Below the pieces are notes generated by a model. It was given only the letters and a program-made list of their open reading frames with translations, was not told the DNA's origin and did no database searches. A program made the position numbers and the translations under genes. Shown piece by piece: positions 49,801-52,768 of a DNA stretch of 64,000 nt (position 1 is its first letter; each line of letters begins with the position of its first letter). The DNA comes from Leptasterias polaris (Eukaryota; Echinodermata; Asteroidea; Forcipulatida; Asteriidae): NCBI GenBank assembly GCA_037783415.1, contig JAZGTN010000213.1, positions 806,001 to 870,000 of the forward strand, read 5' to 3'.

Positions 49801-52768
49801 GCTGTTTGGAACCCGCCACTGCGTAGATTAAGATCCAGTTTTTAAAAAGTGCAAAGGAATCTATAGTTGATTTGCCAGCAGCGCCCCCCTAGAAAAAATT
49901 GTGCCCCCCCCCCCTTGTGCCCCCCCTAAAAATTTACCTTAGTTACGCCGCTGGGCAAGGGCACCAAGGCGTTTTCTCCTTGGTAAAGGGCACTTCTACA
50001 GGGAAATTCTAAATTTTCTGTTGGAATATTCATGGCTCAGACAGCCATAAAAAGACTGGAACCAGAGACTCTGAACTAAGGGTGGACGATATGACGATAT
50101 TATCGTCACTATACGATATTGAAACAATATCGACAATGTCGATGATGGTTTTAAAAATATCGAAATATCGCGATATTCGCGATATTAAATAAAATAGACG
50201 ATATGGTTTTAAAGAAAGCTTAATCACGCTTTTTCCGTTCAAAGGGTTCCAATTTTTCAAGCACATTCAATAATTTGGACGGCGACCAGGCCTGCAGGTC
50301 TGAATATTTGTATTGATGCCAGGATTGTTTTATGTAAATGCCGCAAAATCATACTCAGTTGAATGAATTGGGGCTTTAGAATTATATATCGAAGGAAACC
50401 GGTCCCATTGTGTACGTCTTCCCATCTAGCCATGGTTTTTTTTTTTTTCGTGATTGGCCGATTTCTGACTGGCCGCTTTCCGATTGGCCGAAATTCACTA
50501 GATTGGCGTGAATAATTATGACGTCATGCTTCTCACAGCGCTGCCATTCAATAGTATTTATCACCTCGATCCCGCGGATGTGCTTGCTCCTAACTTAGTA
50601 AACTTTATAGTAAGGGGGTGAAGGAAGGGCGTGTAGCCGTGGGAGCGAAATAGCGAGGGAAATTCCCTTGATGAGAAATCACTGCGTGGTCGGGAAACGT
50701 CGGGAGAACAATTCTACATAACACGGACATGTACGGGATCGGAGTAAACGTCGAGGCACCAGCTTTTTAAAAATGCAACGTTCAATCGTTGAGGTAAAAC
50801 CATGAATTAATTGTGTCGGAGCCAGTTATAAAAAGCACACAAAAATGTAAGACATTTTGTTTTCATGGAATATGGATAATAAATTCAGTGATTTTTTTCT
50901 CAGCGGTTCATCCATACAGTCATGTCTTGTTTGTTATTCTATTGCTCATGTCCTACCTGCGCGCGGTAAAACCGTTTTTCCGTTTTCGAATTTTTTTTCA
51001 CGATATATCGACATATCGGCGATAATAACCTGACGATATATCGCCAGTCAAAATTTACGTCCAGGGCTACTCTGAACACACATGAAGCCACCAGGGCATT
51101 TTCCAACTGATCAAGAATTTGTAATGTTTTTCTCAATTTCTTGATTTTGCTACCCTGCCAGGGCAGAAACAATTCAAACCAAACATAACCGATGGGGTCA
51201 GCATACATAAACCTACAAAGCAGAAAAATCTACTCCGCGGCAATAGAATAAATAGCACTTGAGACAAGTTCTCCAAATAACATAATCTACCCAGCAAGGT
51301 GGGTGTTACCACAAACCAAATTGATACCTCACTATGCAATGCCTAAAATCCCACATACATGTGCATTGTGATTGGTCTACCTCTTAGCACTTCAATACAA
51401 ATTATGAATAATTTATATTAGAAAATTATGAACAATGCAACAACAAAACATTCAAAATCAAGTTGAAAAATGCCTTGTGGCTTCACCACTTCGGCATGTG
51501 GTCTCCCATTCCAGACTCTTTGGGGATACATAACCATGAAGGGCTTGCAGCTCATAAAAAAAAATAGTCGAATCTGAGCAAGCATTCTTTGGCTGCCATC
51601 ACTGGGTGACACATATTACTGGCTTCAATTCACAATACATACTGGGGCTTTACTGCCGGAAGATTGTGATGCACTGGGCGTAGTGCATGGAATAGTGCCA
51701 CCCCAGTAATGACGTCATTAATAGTTGCTCGGATTCGTCAATAGAACAATAAACTTATGTTATACCCTGCTTGGATTTCTTCCTTGGGATGACGAATGGT
51801 TTACTGAGCGGTAAATGAGCTGCTTTGGCATCTGTAGAACCAGAAGAATTTCTCTCCCGTTTGGCAGACTTTGTCTTCGACTTCGAGTTCTTCTTAGACG
51901 TGGCACCACTGCTCGTCTTCTCAGTTCCCACTTCCGAATGTTTCTTTTCTCTTTTAGCTACATGCTTTTTCTTTGGTACTTTGGCACTTTGTTCATTTGT
52001 CACCATCGTTGACTCAGTGTTCTTGCATTTCGATTGCTTTTTAAATTTTAATTTTACACCTGATGTGGACAGCTTTTTCAACGTCACGGAGAACAACTGT
52101 TCACTAACATTTTCTGAATCACATGGAAGAGGTAATGGATTGTCTCGCTGTGGAATACTATTGCTCATAGGGATTGCAGACTTTGGTTCCGTCGGCACAG
52201 TACATGGTGCTGCCTGCTGAAATACAGAGTCAGAGGCCTTTTCTTTTAAACTATCTGTATCGGATATTTTTTCCGATACAATCAAGGGTAGTTCACGGCA
52301 TTGTTGTATCGTTTCTGAGTTCTCGTCTGATAAAGACTTCTCACATGATGGTTCTTTCTCCACAGGAGATATTTGCAGTTCAGCTGTCAACTTGGGTGGG
52401 TCATTTGCCAAATGTCTCAAGTCCGGCTCACAAGTCAAGCATTTTGAAATGTCATTTTGACAGATATCATTTCCAGCAGCATTATTTACAGTCGGAATAA
52501 CGTCTGTTGACAATTTGCTATCTGTGTGTTCCTGCGTTACAGGTTTACACACAGGCTGCTTATCACTATCAGGTTCAGAAAGTGGCCAAGATTCTTTGCT
52601 TAAGGCTAGCGGTCTAAAGCAATTCGTTTGTCCACGACGCACATCAACCTGACCAATTGACCAAGCATTGCTTTCCACCGAATCCGTCACTCCATTAGAA
52701 ACGATTTTTTCCTCTGTTGTCAATGGCCTCGGCACAGAAAAACTTAGCTTCTCAAACAAATTGGCCAT
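1..52768 (-). CDS. TASOR: TASOR/FAM208-like HUSH-complex scaffold gene, 18 exons, 3' end outside window
   Basis: Spliced gene assembled from 18 minus-strand exons whose phases all agree: 5685 coding bases, 1895 codons, no stop. Residues 335-560 match the DUF3715 pseudo-PARP region of TASOR: VHNEEL, GRTDKEL, GVYLSRYSD, CPYAMVHF. Residues about 615-785 look like the SPOC-like domain that follows it (NFVVWKGVL; VMVFVLPTSQL). Later parts are low complexity: five HPMY motifs (783-1094), a coiled coil (about 1105-1165), and a Ser/Lys-rich segment with two EMKxxLN helices (1266-1623). Family knowledge: in vertebrates TASOR joins MPP8 and periphilin in the nucleus and directs H3K9me3 silencing of transposons; its PARP fold is inactive. 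Length so far exceeds human TASOR (about 1670) and is below TASOR2 (about 2430). It could be the common ancestor of both, so the symbol is by family. Exon borders are hand-called; the N-terminus rests on the first ATG of exon 1. Confidence 0.85.
455..1545 (-). mobile_element. piggyBac-like non-autonomous element with internal minisatellite
   Basis: Left TTAACCCTTTCATCCCCAAT leads straight into the 45-bp minisatellite. From 1040 to 1545 the sequence matches, in reverse, 23860-24330, ending TTGTTCATGTCAAAAGAA; the last CTTGGGGCTGAAAGGG present in other copies is lost. Intron 17. Confidence 0.78.
470..1030. repeat. 45-bp minisatellite, about twelve copies
   Basis: CTTGAGCCCCAATGGCGACT then TTAGTTGACTGTGCACTATACCCTG-like sequence recurs every 45 bp (for example CTTGAG at 505, 550, 595), with point changes and one or two short indels. 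It lies inside a piggyBac-like element; other loci of the family have one (24375) or four (29205) units. Confidence 0.95.
1607..1721 (-). CDS. TASOR: TASOR-like exon 17 (short, inferred from phase)
   Basis: 115 bases, residues 1781-1819, beginning CSEGSETEQESQFSRNAQAA. Acceptor AATTACAG, donor GTTTGT. Exon 16 leaves phase 2 and exon 18 is open only in phase 0. This exon has open sequence, good splice sites and a length of 1 modulo 3, so it bridges the two exactly. It lies next to repeat DNA. Confidence 0.72.
1860..2190 (+). repeat. tRNA-derived SINE (TGTCGTGGTC type) with 24-bp head repeats
   Basis: CTCTGGTGTTTCTGACCAGC, AGAGTGTGGGTTCGAGTCCC (box B GGTTCGAGTC), CACAAGAGAGACACTTAACC, TTTGGTGGGACGTAAAACCG. 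Just before it GATACAGTGATGTGTCGTGG plus TCCA is repeated three times at 24 bp (1800-1873), an expansion of the SINE's own 5' end. Intron 16. Confidence 0.83.
2776..3247 (-). CDS. TASOR: TASOR-like exon 16 (compact C-terminal domain)
   Basis: 472 bases, phase 1 to 2, residues 1624-1781. After a Pro/Lys-rich linker it has an apparently folded segment: KPCFLICSKEIQLRGGKEKA, then NNKPLVVMVLTRKYLQAGMK and a helix ending RDILHAKSR. Acceptor TTTTCAG, donor GTATGA. It may belong to the conserved C-terminal part of TASOR proteins; I could not assign the fold. Confidence 0.83.
3310..3575 (-). repeat. tRNA-derived SINE (CTAGATAGCTCAG type)
   Basis: Minus strand GGGCTAGATAGCTCAGTTGG, GTACGTTAATCCTGAGG, TTCAAATCCCGTTCTAGTCA and a CAGTTTCCCTTGCGGTTTAT tail; upstream body with GGTTGAATGGCTTCTGAC. 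It fills most of the 365-bp intron 15. Confidence 0.9.
3613..4687 (-). CDS. TASOR: TASOR-like exon 15 (charged, EMKxxLN helices)
   Basis: 1075 bases, phase 0 to 1, residues 1266-1624. Starts ELGRQAMPTTPEMKDN. Contains YVGFAEALASMDNFTHASKK, a Ser/Asp/Glu-rich acidic stretch, two similar helices (SEMKAFLN and TEMKSYLN), then a strongly basic helix EREKLNRGKKGG and a short coiled coil. Acceptor after an A/T tract (TATGAAG), donor GTATGT. Confidence 0.83.
4688..7097. other. Intron 14 of the TASOR-like gene
   Basis: Besides the piggyBac-like element it has GGGTGTCCAAA-type repeats (4910-5025) and a SINE-related stretch at about 6700-6960 (CCCCTGAGCAAGGCACTAAT, AACCATAATTGCTTCGAAA). ORFs of 60-100 codons are unsupported. 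Confidence 0.6.
5760..6575. mobile_element. 816-bp piggyBac-like non-autonomous element
   Basis: TTAA at 5756-5759 and 6576-6579. Left CCCTTTAGCACTTACGAGC, right CAGTGACTAAAGGG; further in, CATTTACTCACTGAGCAGGG and its inverse GGGTGAGTAAATGGCTGG pair. TTAA with CCC ends is the piggyBac signature. No transposase frame. Intron 14. Confidence 0.87.
7098..7609 (-). CDS. TASOR: TASOR-like exon 14 (coiled coil)
   Basis: 512 bases, residues 1095-1265. Heptad-like sequence IKKLKEEMKILRQLKENT and KLIKLQDILVALREERDRL predicts a coiled coil. The donor CTG|GTGATT at 7097 is weak but gives phase 0, exactly what exon 15 needs. If it is not used, the frame runs seven codons to TAA (7074), giving a protein of about 1272 residues. 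A second acceptor nine bases downstream (exon end 7600) would drop three residues without changing frame. Confidence 0.78.
7660..7970 (+). repeat. tRNA-derived SINE (CTAGATAGCTCAG type)
   Basis: Body GGGTGATCCCTCTCCTGCCA, TGATCCCTGGCTATACGGCA, then tRNA-like head AGCTAGATAGCTCATTTGAT and AGTTCAAATCCCACTCTAGT, tail TTTTTCTTTGTTCAACC and CAGTTTCCCTTGTGGTTTAT. The right part overlaps the polypyrimidine side of exon 14 only at a distance of 50 bp. Intron 13. Confidence 0.9.
7971..8709. other. Remainder of intron 13
   Basis: A/T-rich. Two short similar stretches, ATGGCAGAACATGGGCAGAC at 8047 and GTACAAAAATGATACAGACT at 8421, both followed by ACTA...AGAAGT, hint at an old duplication (8047-8220 and 8421-8640). 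No gene seen. Confidence 0.45.
8710..9645 (-). CDS. TASOR: TASOR-like exon 13 (disordered, HPMY motifs)
   Basis: 936 bases, phase 1 to 1, residues 783-1095. Begins with KGICMPPGSKIQRP. A helical stretch (DLVFTYKKLNQDLADVL) is followed by about 170 residues rich in Pro, Ser, Thr and Lys with five HPMY tetrapeptides. Acceptor CTTCACAG, donor GTGAGA. The HPMY segment looks disordered and may carry peptide docking sites; no known motif was recognised. Confidence 0.87.
9690..10030 (-). repeat. tRNA-derived SINE (GTGGCTGAG type)
   Basis: Minus strand GTCATGGCTGAGCTGTTTAG, GAGTGTGGGTTCAAATCCCG (box B GGTTCAAATCC), CACTTGTGTCCTTAAGCAAG and a tail ending in an AATAATAATAA run near 9678. Intron 12. 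Confidence 0.83.
10134..10506. mobile_element. Diverged MITE related to 23490-23850
   Basis: Starts near TTTTAAGGCAAAGTATACC and ends CCCTGCCTTTAAT, with GAACTGTTTGATTGTTGTAA, AACCTGTGAAAATTTCA and ACCAAGTAAGTTTTTAATTT. An old relative of the AGGCACTG family. It ends five bases from the donor of exon 12. Confidence 0.65.
10511..10661 (-). CDS. TASOR: TASOR-like exon 12 (end of SPOC-like domain)
   Basis: 151 bases, residues 733-783. Contains GNGVMVFVLPTSQLSQKLGL and LHVLFTSHLPMIGHI. Acceptor CTTGTAG, donor GTAAAA, phase 0 to 1. The hydrophobic strand followed by a short helix suits the last part of a SPOC-like fold. Confidence 0.87.
10983..11037. repeat. 17-bp tandem repeat, three copies
   Basis: TAATGACTCCCAAGTGTG repeated three times. 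Intron 11. Confidence 0.92.
11371..11474 (-). CDS. TASOR: TASOR-like exon 11
   Basis: 104 bases, residues 698-732: RRNKYVVYCELQQIKESHKR and on to HFLIREQV. Acceptor TCTGAAAG is not an ideal site but is the only one that gives the needed phase 1; donor GTATGT is strong. Leaves phase 0. Confidence 0.8.
11547..11911 (+). mobile_element. AGGCACTG MITE, TTAA target duplication, copy 1
   Basis: TTAA at 11543-11546 and 11912-11915. Left AGGCACTGAACACGTTTGGT, right ACCAAACGTGTACAGTGCCT. Nearly identical to 41915-42284, so both moved recently or are kept similar. Intron 10. Confidence 0.94.
12205..12500 (+). repeat. tRNA-derived SINE (GTGGTCGAGTG type)
   Basis: TGTCGTGGTCGAGTGATTAA, TCTGGTGTTTCTGATCAGCA, GTCGAGTCCAGGCCG, then CTTGAGCAAACACTTTACCA and CCTTCAATGGGACATTAAGC. 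Fullest copy of this family; others at 1860, 9690, 17590. Intron 10. Confidence 0.88.
12590..12680 (-). repeat. SINE body fragment (GGTTGAATGGCTTCTGACC type)
   Basis: GTGCCGGTCAGAAGCCATTC, AACCGTAAACTGCCGTGTAG then ACAACCTGGGAAGCGGCAGC match the body of the SINE at 13165-13260, with an internal deletion. Followed by the GACTCTGCTAGGGTTGAAA-type repeat seen also near 20490 and 45345. Confidence 0.85.
12869..12978 (-). CDS. TASOR: TASOR-like exon 10
   Basis: 110 bases, residues 661-698: NFKNKISFAKMLSYFPSGIF and on to TSDIREG. Acceptor TCCTCAG, donor GTTGGT, phase 2 to 1. Flanked on the right by two tRNA-derived SINE copies. Confidence 0.85.
13005..13271 (-). repeat. tRNA-derived SINE (CTAGATAGCTCAG type), most complete copy
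   Basis: Minus strand GGGCTAGATAGCTCAGTTGG with box A TAGCTCAGTTGG, box B GGTTCAAATCC at the normal tRNA spacing, and the tail CTAGCTAATTTTTCTTTG. Upstream in the SINE is a body with CGGCAGTTTACGGTTGAATG and GGCACC. Intron 9. Confidence 0.92.
13276..13475 (-). repeat. tRNA-derived SINE (CTAGATAGCTCAG type), truncated
   Basis: Minus strand GGTAGCTCAGTTGGTAGAGT, GGAGGTCGTTGGTTCAAATC and then the tail TTTTTCTTTGTTCAACCC and CAGTTTCCCTTGTGGTTTAT. It abuts a second copy (13005-13271), giving a tandem pair. Confidence 0.9.
13773..15488. mobile_element. GGGCCCAATTTCATAG element split by an insertion
   Basis: Left GGGCCCAATTTCATAGAGCT then GCTTA; right TTAAGCAGCTCTATGAAATT then GGGCCC. The compact form of this MITE is about 185 bp (33880-34065); here the ends are 1.7 kb apart because other DNA, including the GACGTTCG element, lies between. 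Intron 9. Confidence 0.82.
14318..15147. mobile_element. DNA element with GACGTTCGAGA subterminal repeats
   Basis: Left GTTTCGAACGTCATTTTTGA then CGGA; right TCCGTCAAAAATGCTGACGT then TCGAGAC, inverse with a small indel. TGACGTTCGAG recurs within the first 120 bp and once or twice later. No ORF of transposase size. Nested in the GGGCCC inverted-repeat pair. Confidence 0.8.
15935..16200 (+). repeat. tRNA-derived SINE (GGTTGGCG type), copy 1
   Basis: GGGTTGGCGTAATGGTATCC, CCTCTAGGACCCCGGTTCGA and ATCACGCC (box B GGTTCGAATC), then GGGGGGCACTACATG and a tail ending ACTTCACAACCAGAAG. Intron 9. Confidence 0.87.
16242..16368 (-). CDS. TASOR: TASOR-like exon 9 (start of SPOC-like domain)
   Basis: 127 bases, residues 619-661: YHLLRERNFVVWKGVLTAKE and on to SPVLPHTL. 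Acceptor CTTTAAG, donor GTAAGT, phase 1 to 2. The WKG-L pattern is typical of the first strands of SPOC-type beta-barrels, as in the region after the pseudo-PARP domain of TASOR. Confidence 0.87.
17127..17278 (-). CDS. TASOR: TASOR-like exon 8 (linker)
   Basis: 152 bases, residues 568-619. A low-complexity Pro/His/Ala/Thr linker (HHHSTPPQALPVSTTAQS). Acceptor CCACGCAG, donor GTGAGT, phase 2 to 1. Accepted mainly because the splice sites are strong and both phases fit the neighbours. Confidence 0.8.
17590..17690 (-). repeat. tRNA-derived SINE head (GTGGCTGAGTGG type)
   Basis: Minus strand GTCGTGGCTGAGTGGTTAAG (box-A-like), CTCTGGTGTTTCTGATCAGC and AGAGTGTGGGTTCAAAGTCC (box-B-like). The head resembles leucine/serine tRNA. 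Intron 7. Confidence 0.85.
17737..18054. mobile_element. 318-bp MITE, AGGGTGTGTACAA ends, TTAA duplication
   Basis: TTAA on each side. Left AGGGTGTGTACAATATTGGT, right ACCAAAGTTGTACACACCCT. A diverged relative lies near 36430-36650. It includes a CATGACT microrepeat (17962-17988). Intron 7. Confidence 0.92.
18385..18620 (+). pseudogene. Penelope-like reverse transcriptase fragment, tandemly duplicated
   Basis: Two copies of a segment of about 119 bp. Translated with a frame break, each gives QFTIERD and then AFLDVLISKKVDGSLAS, which resembles the FTxE...IxFLDVLI...DGSL block of Penelope-like (and related) reverse transcriptases. No other motifs remain, the frame is shifted and stops follow. 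A dead fragment in intron 7. Confidence 0.62.
18823..18968 (-). CDS. TASOR: TASOR-like exon 7 (end of DUF3715)
   Basis: 146 bases, residues 520-568: IYLYEFGDLDMVTRPRQICP, then YAMVHFTY. Acceptor ATACTCAG, donor GTCAGT, leaves phase 2. The RPRQICPYAMVxF block is the conserved C-terminal strand of the pseudo-PARP domain. Confidence 0.9.
19097..19322. mobile_element. 226-bp palindromic MITE
   Basis: Left AGACAAGTTGTTCAATGTTT then GTTG; right CAACAAACATTAACAACTTG then TCC. The inner parts (GCGAGACTGC and GCAGTCTTCG regions) also partly pair. Intron 6. Confidence 0.75.
19800..20040. repeat. Poly-A / poly-T and (AAT)n stretch
   Basis: About 30 A in a row near 19808-19838, T-rich runs at 19905-19935, and AATAATAATAATAATAATAAT at 20017-20038. 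No gene. Confidence 0.9.
20134..20313. mobile_element. 180-bp MITE with GGTTCATA...GCGAATGTGAATGC ends
   Basis: Left TGGTTCATATGTCATGCGAA, right GCATTCGCATTCCCAGGAAG then TATGAACCGG, inverted with a few mismatches. Also TTTGACGTCA inside. Intron 6. Confidence 0.75.
20558..20701 (-). CDS. TASOR: TASOR-like exon 6
   Basis: 144 bases, phase 0 to 0, residues 472-519. Begins GKVKAVPLNYSSVLDPMP and ends PVAYDATR. Acceptor TTTTTACAG, donor GTAAGA. The PxPNYDSHVAKS-like block continues the DUF3715 domain. Confidence 0.9.
21437..21528 (-). CDS. TASOR: TASOR-like exon 5 (GVYLSRYSD motif)
   Basis: 92 bases encoding GVYLSRYSDILKRDGLES and on to ILKILK (residues 441-471). Acceptor AATGCAG, donor GTAAGC, ends in phase 0. 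This is the most recognisable segment of the pseudo-PARP fold of TASOR/TASOR2. Confidence 0.9.
21930..22030 (+). repeat. tRNA-derived SINE fragment (TGGTTGAGT type)
   Basis: TATGGTTGAGTAGACTGG, then CAACTTTTGGTGTTGCTGGA and GGATTCTGGTCATGG resembles the leucine-tRNA-like SINE head at 12210, strongly diverged. Confidence 0.5.
22955..23050 (-). repeat. tRNA-derived SINE head (CTAGATAGCTCAG type)
   Basis: Minus strand AAATAGCTCAGTTGGTAGAG, then GCCGGCATGTTAATCCGGAG and box B GGTTCAAATCC. Only the tRNA-like head is clear. Intron 4. Confidence 0.85.
23490..23850. mobile_element. Diverged MITE related to 10134-10506
   Basis: AAACTGTTTGATTGTTTTAATCC near the left, AACCTGTGAAAATTTCA in the middle and CCAAGTAAGTTT near the right are shared with 10160-10470. 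Layout parallels the AGGCACTG MITE family, of which both look like old members. Confidence 0.65.
23850..24410 (+). mobile_element. piggyBac-like non-autonomous element, one minisatellite unit
   Basis: Starts TTAACCTATTCAGCCCCAAG, continues TTCTTTTGACATAAACAACC, and matches 1040-1545 in reverse over about 500 bp. It ends with a single 45-bp unit (CACCATTGGGGCTCAAGCAG) and then degenerates. Intron 4. Confidence 0.78.
27460..27640. repeat. Duplicated CCGGTTTNGACCGGAAGT palindrome blocks
   Basis: CCGGTTTGGACCGGAAGTGA (27470) and CCGGTTTCGACCGGAAGTAA (27597), each followed by AGGTCAAATGGGGTCACA, about 127 bp apart. Part of the large GGCGC-ended element. Confidence 0.8.
27770..28100. repeat. 60-bp tandem repeat, about five and a half copies
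   Basis: TCACATCATTATGGTTTGCC followed by CCTACCAAGCCGGCACTGGC and TACAGGCTGTGT repeats every 60 bp. Because 60 is a multiple of three, several frames stay open; they are not supported as genes. Confidence 0.95.
28140..28430. repeat. Imperfect duplication of about 130 bp
   Basis: TTATTGGGTTCCTTGATCCT with GAAAACATGGGTATAGA and later CATAGACCGAGATACGGGCA occurs again, slightly altered, at 28290-28390. Lies beside the 60-bp array within the GGCGC-ended element. Confidence 0.8.
29205..29370 (-). repeat. 45-bp minisatellite, four copies
   Basis: GGGGCTCAAGCAGGGTATAG and CAACTAAAGTCACCATT repeat four times; the same unit as 470-1030 in reverse. It adjoins the right end of the GGCGC element, suggesting that element interrupts a copy of the piggyBac-like family. 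Confidence 0.88.
29527..30250 (-). mobile_element. Probable piggyBac-like remnant with inverted ends
   Basis: Left ACCAGTTCGACGCG and right CGCGTCGAACTGGT are exact inverses; the right side is followed by TAA to complete a TTAA site, the left side is not. The minus strand has a short frame starting at 30025 whose acidic stretch (SSGSSNSDSSSSEESK) resembles the N-terminus of piggyBac transposases, then it is lost. The catalytic part is absent. Family assignment is tentative. Confidence 0.5.
30570..31410. repeat. 31-bp minisatellite, about 27 copies
   Basis: Unit AATTGCAGCCAATACCAGGC followed by CGATATGCAAG. Copies differ at only a few positions (for example TATGC to TAAGC, ACCAGG to ATCAGG). 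Because 31 is not a multiple of three and the unit has no stop, several frames on both strands stay open for hundreds of codons; none looks like a real protein. Intron 4. Confidence 0.97.
31735..31940 (-). repeat. tRNA-derived SINE (CTAGATAGCTCAG type)
   Basis: Degraded copy: minus strand shows ACATAGCTCAGTTGGTAGAG (box A) and later the body TCCCTGGCTACAGGGCAGTA. Box B region has a deletion. Intron 4. Confidence 0.78.
33880..34065. mobile_element. GGGCCCAATTTCATAG MITE, short copy
   Basis: About 185 bp: left ATCATAGAGCTGCTTAAGCA, right AAGCAGCTCTATGAAATTGG followed by GCCC. Inner sequence (GCTTAACAATTGTCTGCTAA, GCAGGATACCA) is the same as at 15340-15487. This is the intact small form of the element interrupted at 13773-15488. 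Confidence 0.85.
37190..38600. repeat. Repeat-derived stretch with GGACGCCC / GGACACCC motifs
   Basis: 37265-37345 and 38505-38545 contain TTTGGACGCCCTATTT-like motifs resembling those at 4910-5040 and 47035-47350. Between them are GTACATGTACATGTAC runs (37634-37655, 38192-38216). A possible TTAA-type element (AACCCTTTAACCGAC...AAAGGGTTTTAA) spans 38398-38826. No gene seen. Confidence 0.4.
38990..39498. mobile_element. 509-bp MITE with AGCC(A/G)TGTTCGCATTGG termini
   Basis: Left AGCCATGTTCGCATTGGATT; right AAGTCCAATGCGAACACGGCT, its inverse. Several internal partial copies of TTCGCA(C/T)TGGA...GGTTAA lie in both halves. Possible TTT duplication at the ends. Intron 4, no ORF of note. Confidence 0.85.
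40103..41720. mobile_element. Inverted-repeat element (GGTCGATTTCACAAAG) with internal insertion
   Basis: Left GGGGTCGATTTCACAAAG, right CTTTGTGAAATCGAGCCC. The next inner blocks also pair (GTTATCAGCAAGCTTTTAGG with CCTAAAAGCTTGGTTATCAG). What lies between, about 40165-41600, looks like a later insertion or expansion. No recognisable coding sequence. Intron 4. Confidence 0.65.
41420..41590 (+). repeat. Tandem duplication of about 83 bp
   Basis: CGAGGCTGGTGCAATCGCAA followed by TGGGACGCCGTC and CAAAATCAACTTTCACTTAC occurs twice, at about 41420 and 41503. Lies inside the interrupted inverted-repeat element 40103-41720. Confidence 0.85.
41915..42284 (+). mobile_element. AGGCACTG MITE, TTAA target duplication, copy 2
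   Basis: Flanked by TTAA on both sides. Starts AGGCACTGAACACGTTTTGT and ends ACCAAACGTGTACAGTGCCT, inverted repeats of about 25 bp. Very close to the copy at 11547-11911 over its whole length. TTAA duplication fits piggyBac- or Kolobok-mobilised MITEs. The 78-codon ORF inside is a by-product. Confidence 0.93.
42340..42480 (+). repeat. Interspersed repeat also present at 19325-19460
   Basis: ACTATCCAGACCTGTCCTGG through TTATCTTAACCCTCTGCAG and TTGTTACACATTGTTTTAG closely matches 19325-19460. Family unknown; no coding sequence. Confidence 0.7.
43060..43345 (-). repeat. tRNA-derived SINE (GGTTGGCG type), copy 2
   Basis: Reverse copy of the family at 15935. The minus strand carries GGTTGGCGTATTTG and GTTCGAATCACGCCGGGGGC, with box B GTTCGAATC, then a body ending near the plus-strand TTGATTCTGGTTGTGAAG. 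Intron 4. Confidence 0.82.
43373..44599. mobile_element. 1.2-kb DNA transposon with near-perfect 29-bp TIRs
   Basis: Left end AGGCCAAACAAAATAATATG followed by TGTGTTTCC; the right end is its inverse. Subterminal CTTAGGGTAGG-like motifs occur near both ends. No transposase is visible, so it is non-autonomous. It lies at the start of intron 4 and stops 39 bp short of exon 4, so it may affect that exon's splicing. Confidence 0.88.
44639..44711 (-). CDS. TASOR: TASOR-like exon 4
   Basis: 73 bases encoding ARKMCQEGLSANGS to GNPTMG (residues 417-441). Acceptor TTCATAG, donor GTAAGT, leaves phase 1. It matches the CxxGL...LGNPxxG stretch that precedes the GVYLS motif in this family. It is separated from exon 5 by a 23.1-kb intron, and an inverted-repeat transposon lies 39 bp beyond its donor. 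Confidence 0.87.
45429..45590. repeat. Palindrome with GA/CT microsatellite arms
   Basis: Left arm AATACATGAATAGAGAGAGA, right arm the inverse ending TCTATTCATGTATTTCC; the arms continue into GGCAGACAGCACAC / GTGTGCTTTCTGCC. About 40 bp of spacer between. A foldback repeat with dinucleotide expansion in both arms. Intron 3. Confidence 0.8.
46614..46709 (-). CDS. TASOR: TASOR-like exon 3
   Basis: 96 bases, phase 0 to 0, encoding FFEWRKELKDDGRTDKEL and on to residue 416. The acceptor TTGTAG and donor GTAAGT are both strong. The GRTDKEL block is conserved in TASOR proteins directly after the VHNEEL segment. Confidence 0.88.
46795..46960. mobile_element. 166-bp palindromic MITE
   Basis: Begins AATAGACCGATCCATTAAGC and ends with its inverse, GGCTTAATGGATCGGTCTATT. 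Inner arms with ATTGACCAATCACAACCGCG also pair, leaving a short central loop, so the whole element could fold into one hairpin. Intron 2, 85 bp from exon 3. Confidence 0.88.
47006..47377. mobile_element. 372-bp MITE with AGGCCAA termini
   Basis: Left AGGCCAAGTAAAAAAAATAC, continuing CAGTTGATCGTCC; right end is the inverse (GGACGATCAACTGG...TTTGGCCT). TIRs of over 30 bp with few mismatches. The AGGCCAA end is shared with the larger element at 43373-44599. Intron 2. Confidence 0.82.
47390..47620 (-). repeat. SINE-like repeat, GGCAGCCAGCCACAT type
   Basis: Contains GGCAGCCAGCCACATC followed by ACCCATACATGACCACAAAGCA, also present near 20893. It ends in a tRNA-like stretch (GGGAATCATACCAGGGCCAC...TAGCCACCC). 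A run of C (47475-47488) interrupts it. Confidence 0.55.
47867..48015 (-). CDS. TASOR: TASOR-like exon 2 (start of DUF3715)
   Basis: Encodes GLFQEVTLDSREFLKDIL through VHNEELTKS (residues 335-384). Two AGs are possible. The upstream one (after TTGGACC) restores the phase left by exon 1; the nearer TTTCAG at 48005 does not. The donor is GTTCGA, a weak match. VHNEEL is characteristic of the TASOR pseudo-PARP domain. Confidence 0.8.
48177..48546. mobile_element. 370-bp MITE with GCGACTA subterminal repeats
   Basis: Ends are inverted: CTGGGCGACTAGTG on the left and CACTAGTCGCCCAG on the right. Inside each end are several GTCGCGACTA / TAGTCGCGAC palindromic motifs. Intron 1 of the TASOR-like gene. 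No coding capacity. Confidence 0.8.
48857..48990 (+). mobile_element. Truncated piggyBac-like element (CCCTTTCAGCCCCAAG end)
   Basis: TTAACCCTTTCAGCCCCAAG followed by TTCTTTTGACATAAACAACC, the same terminus as the elements at 23850 and (reversed) 1545. Only about 130 bp is kept; the 45-bp minisatellite is missing here. Confidence 0.65.
49009..49955. mobile_element. C/G-tract element with GCGGCGTAACTAAGG-type end
   Basis: Bounded by runs of G and C (49013-49070 and 49866-49925). The right end reads, on the minus strand, CAGCGGCGTAACTAAGG followed by TAAATTTTTAGGGGGGGC, the form of a hAT-like terminus. The left boundary is unclear. No coding sequence recognised. Confidence 0.5.
50078..51070. 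mobile_element. Non-autonomous DNA element with CGATAT subterminal repeats
   Basis: Starts GGTGGACGATATGACGATAT and ends CGATATATCGCCAGTC...GTCCAGGGCTA, with many CGATAT / ATATCG motifs in both ends and none in the middle. GTGGAC...GTCCA gives short terminal inverted repeats. Arrangement of repeated subterminal motifs is typical of hAT-like elements. Lies in intron 1 of the TASOR-like gene; no transposase seen. Confidence 0.65.
51766..52768 (-). CDS. TASOR: TASOR-like exon 1 (start codon, disordered N-terminus)
   Basis: Starts at ATG 52768 (MANLFEKLSFSVPRP) and encodes residues 1-334. Rich in Ser, Thr, Glu and Lys, with a Lys-rich stretch near its end followed by PFVIPRKKSKQ, which resembles the short basic motif just before the DUF3715 domain in TASOR proteins. 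The donor GTATAA lies at 51765 and leaves phase 1. No in-frame ATG further upstream was seen, but a non-coding 5' exon cannot be excluded. Confidence 0.8.

Noticed and set aside
50939..51208. Minus-strand ORF with a protein-like stretch (MYADPIGYVWFELFLPWQG) as a possible TASOR exon between exons 1 and 2
   Set aside because: Exons 1 and 2 already join in phase with strong similarity on both sides, and the stretch overlaps the end of a CGATAT-repeat element.
51815..52500. Plus-strand ORFs of 65-131 codons
   Set aside because: Antisense shadows of TASOR-like exon 1, which has family support on the minus strand.
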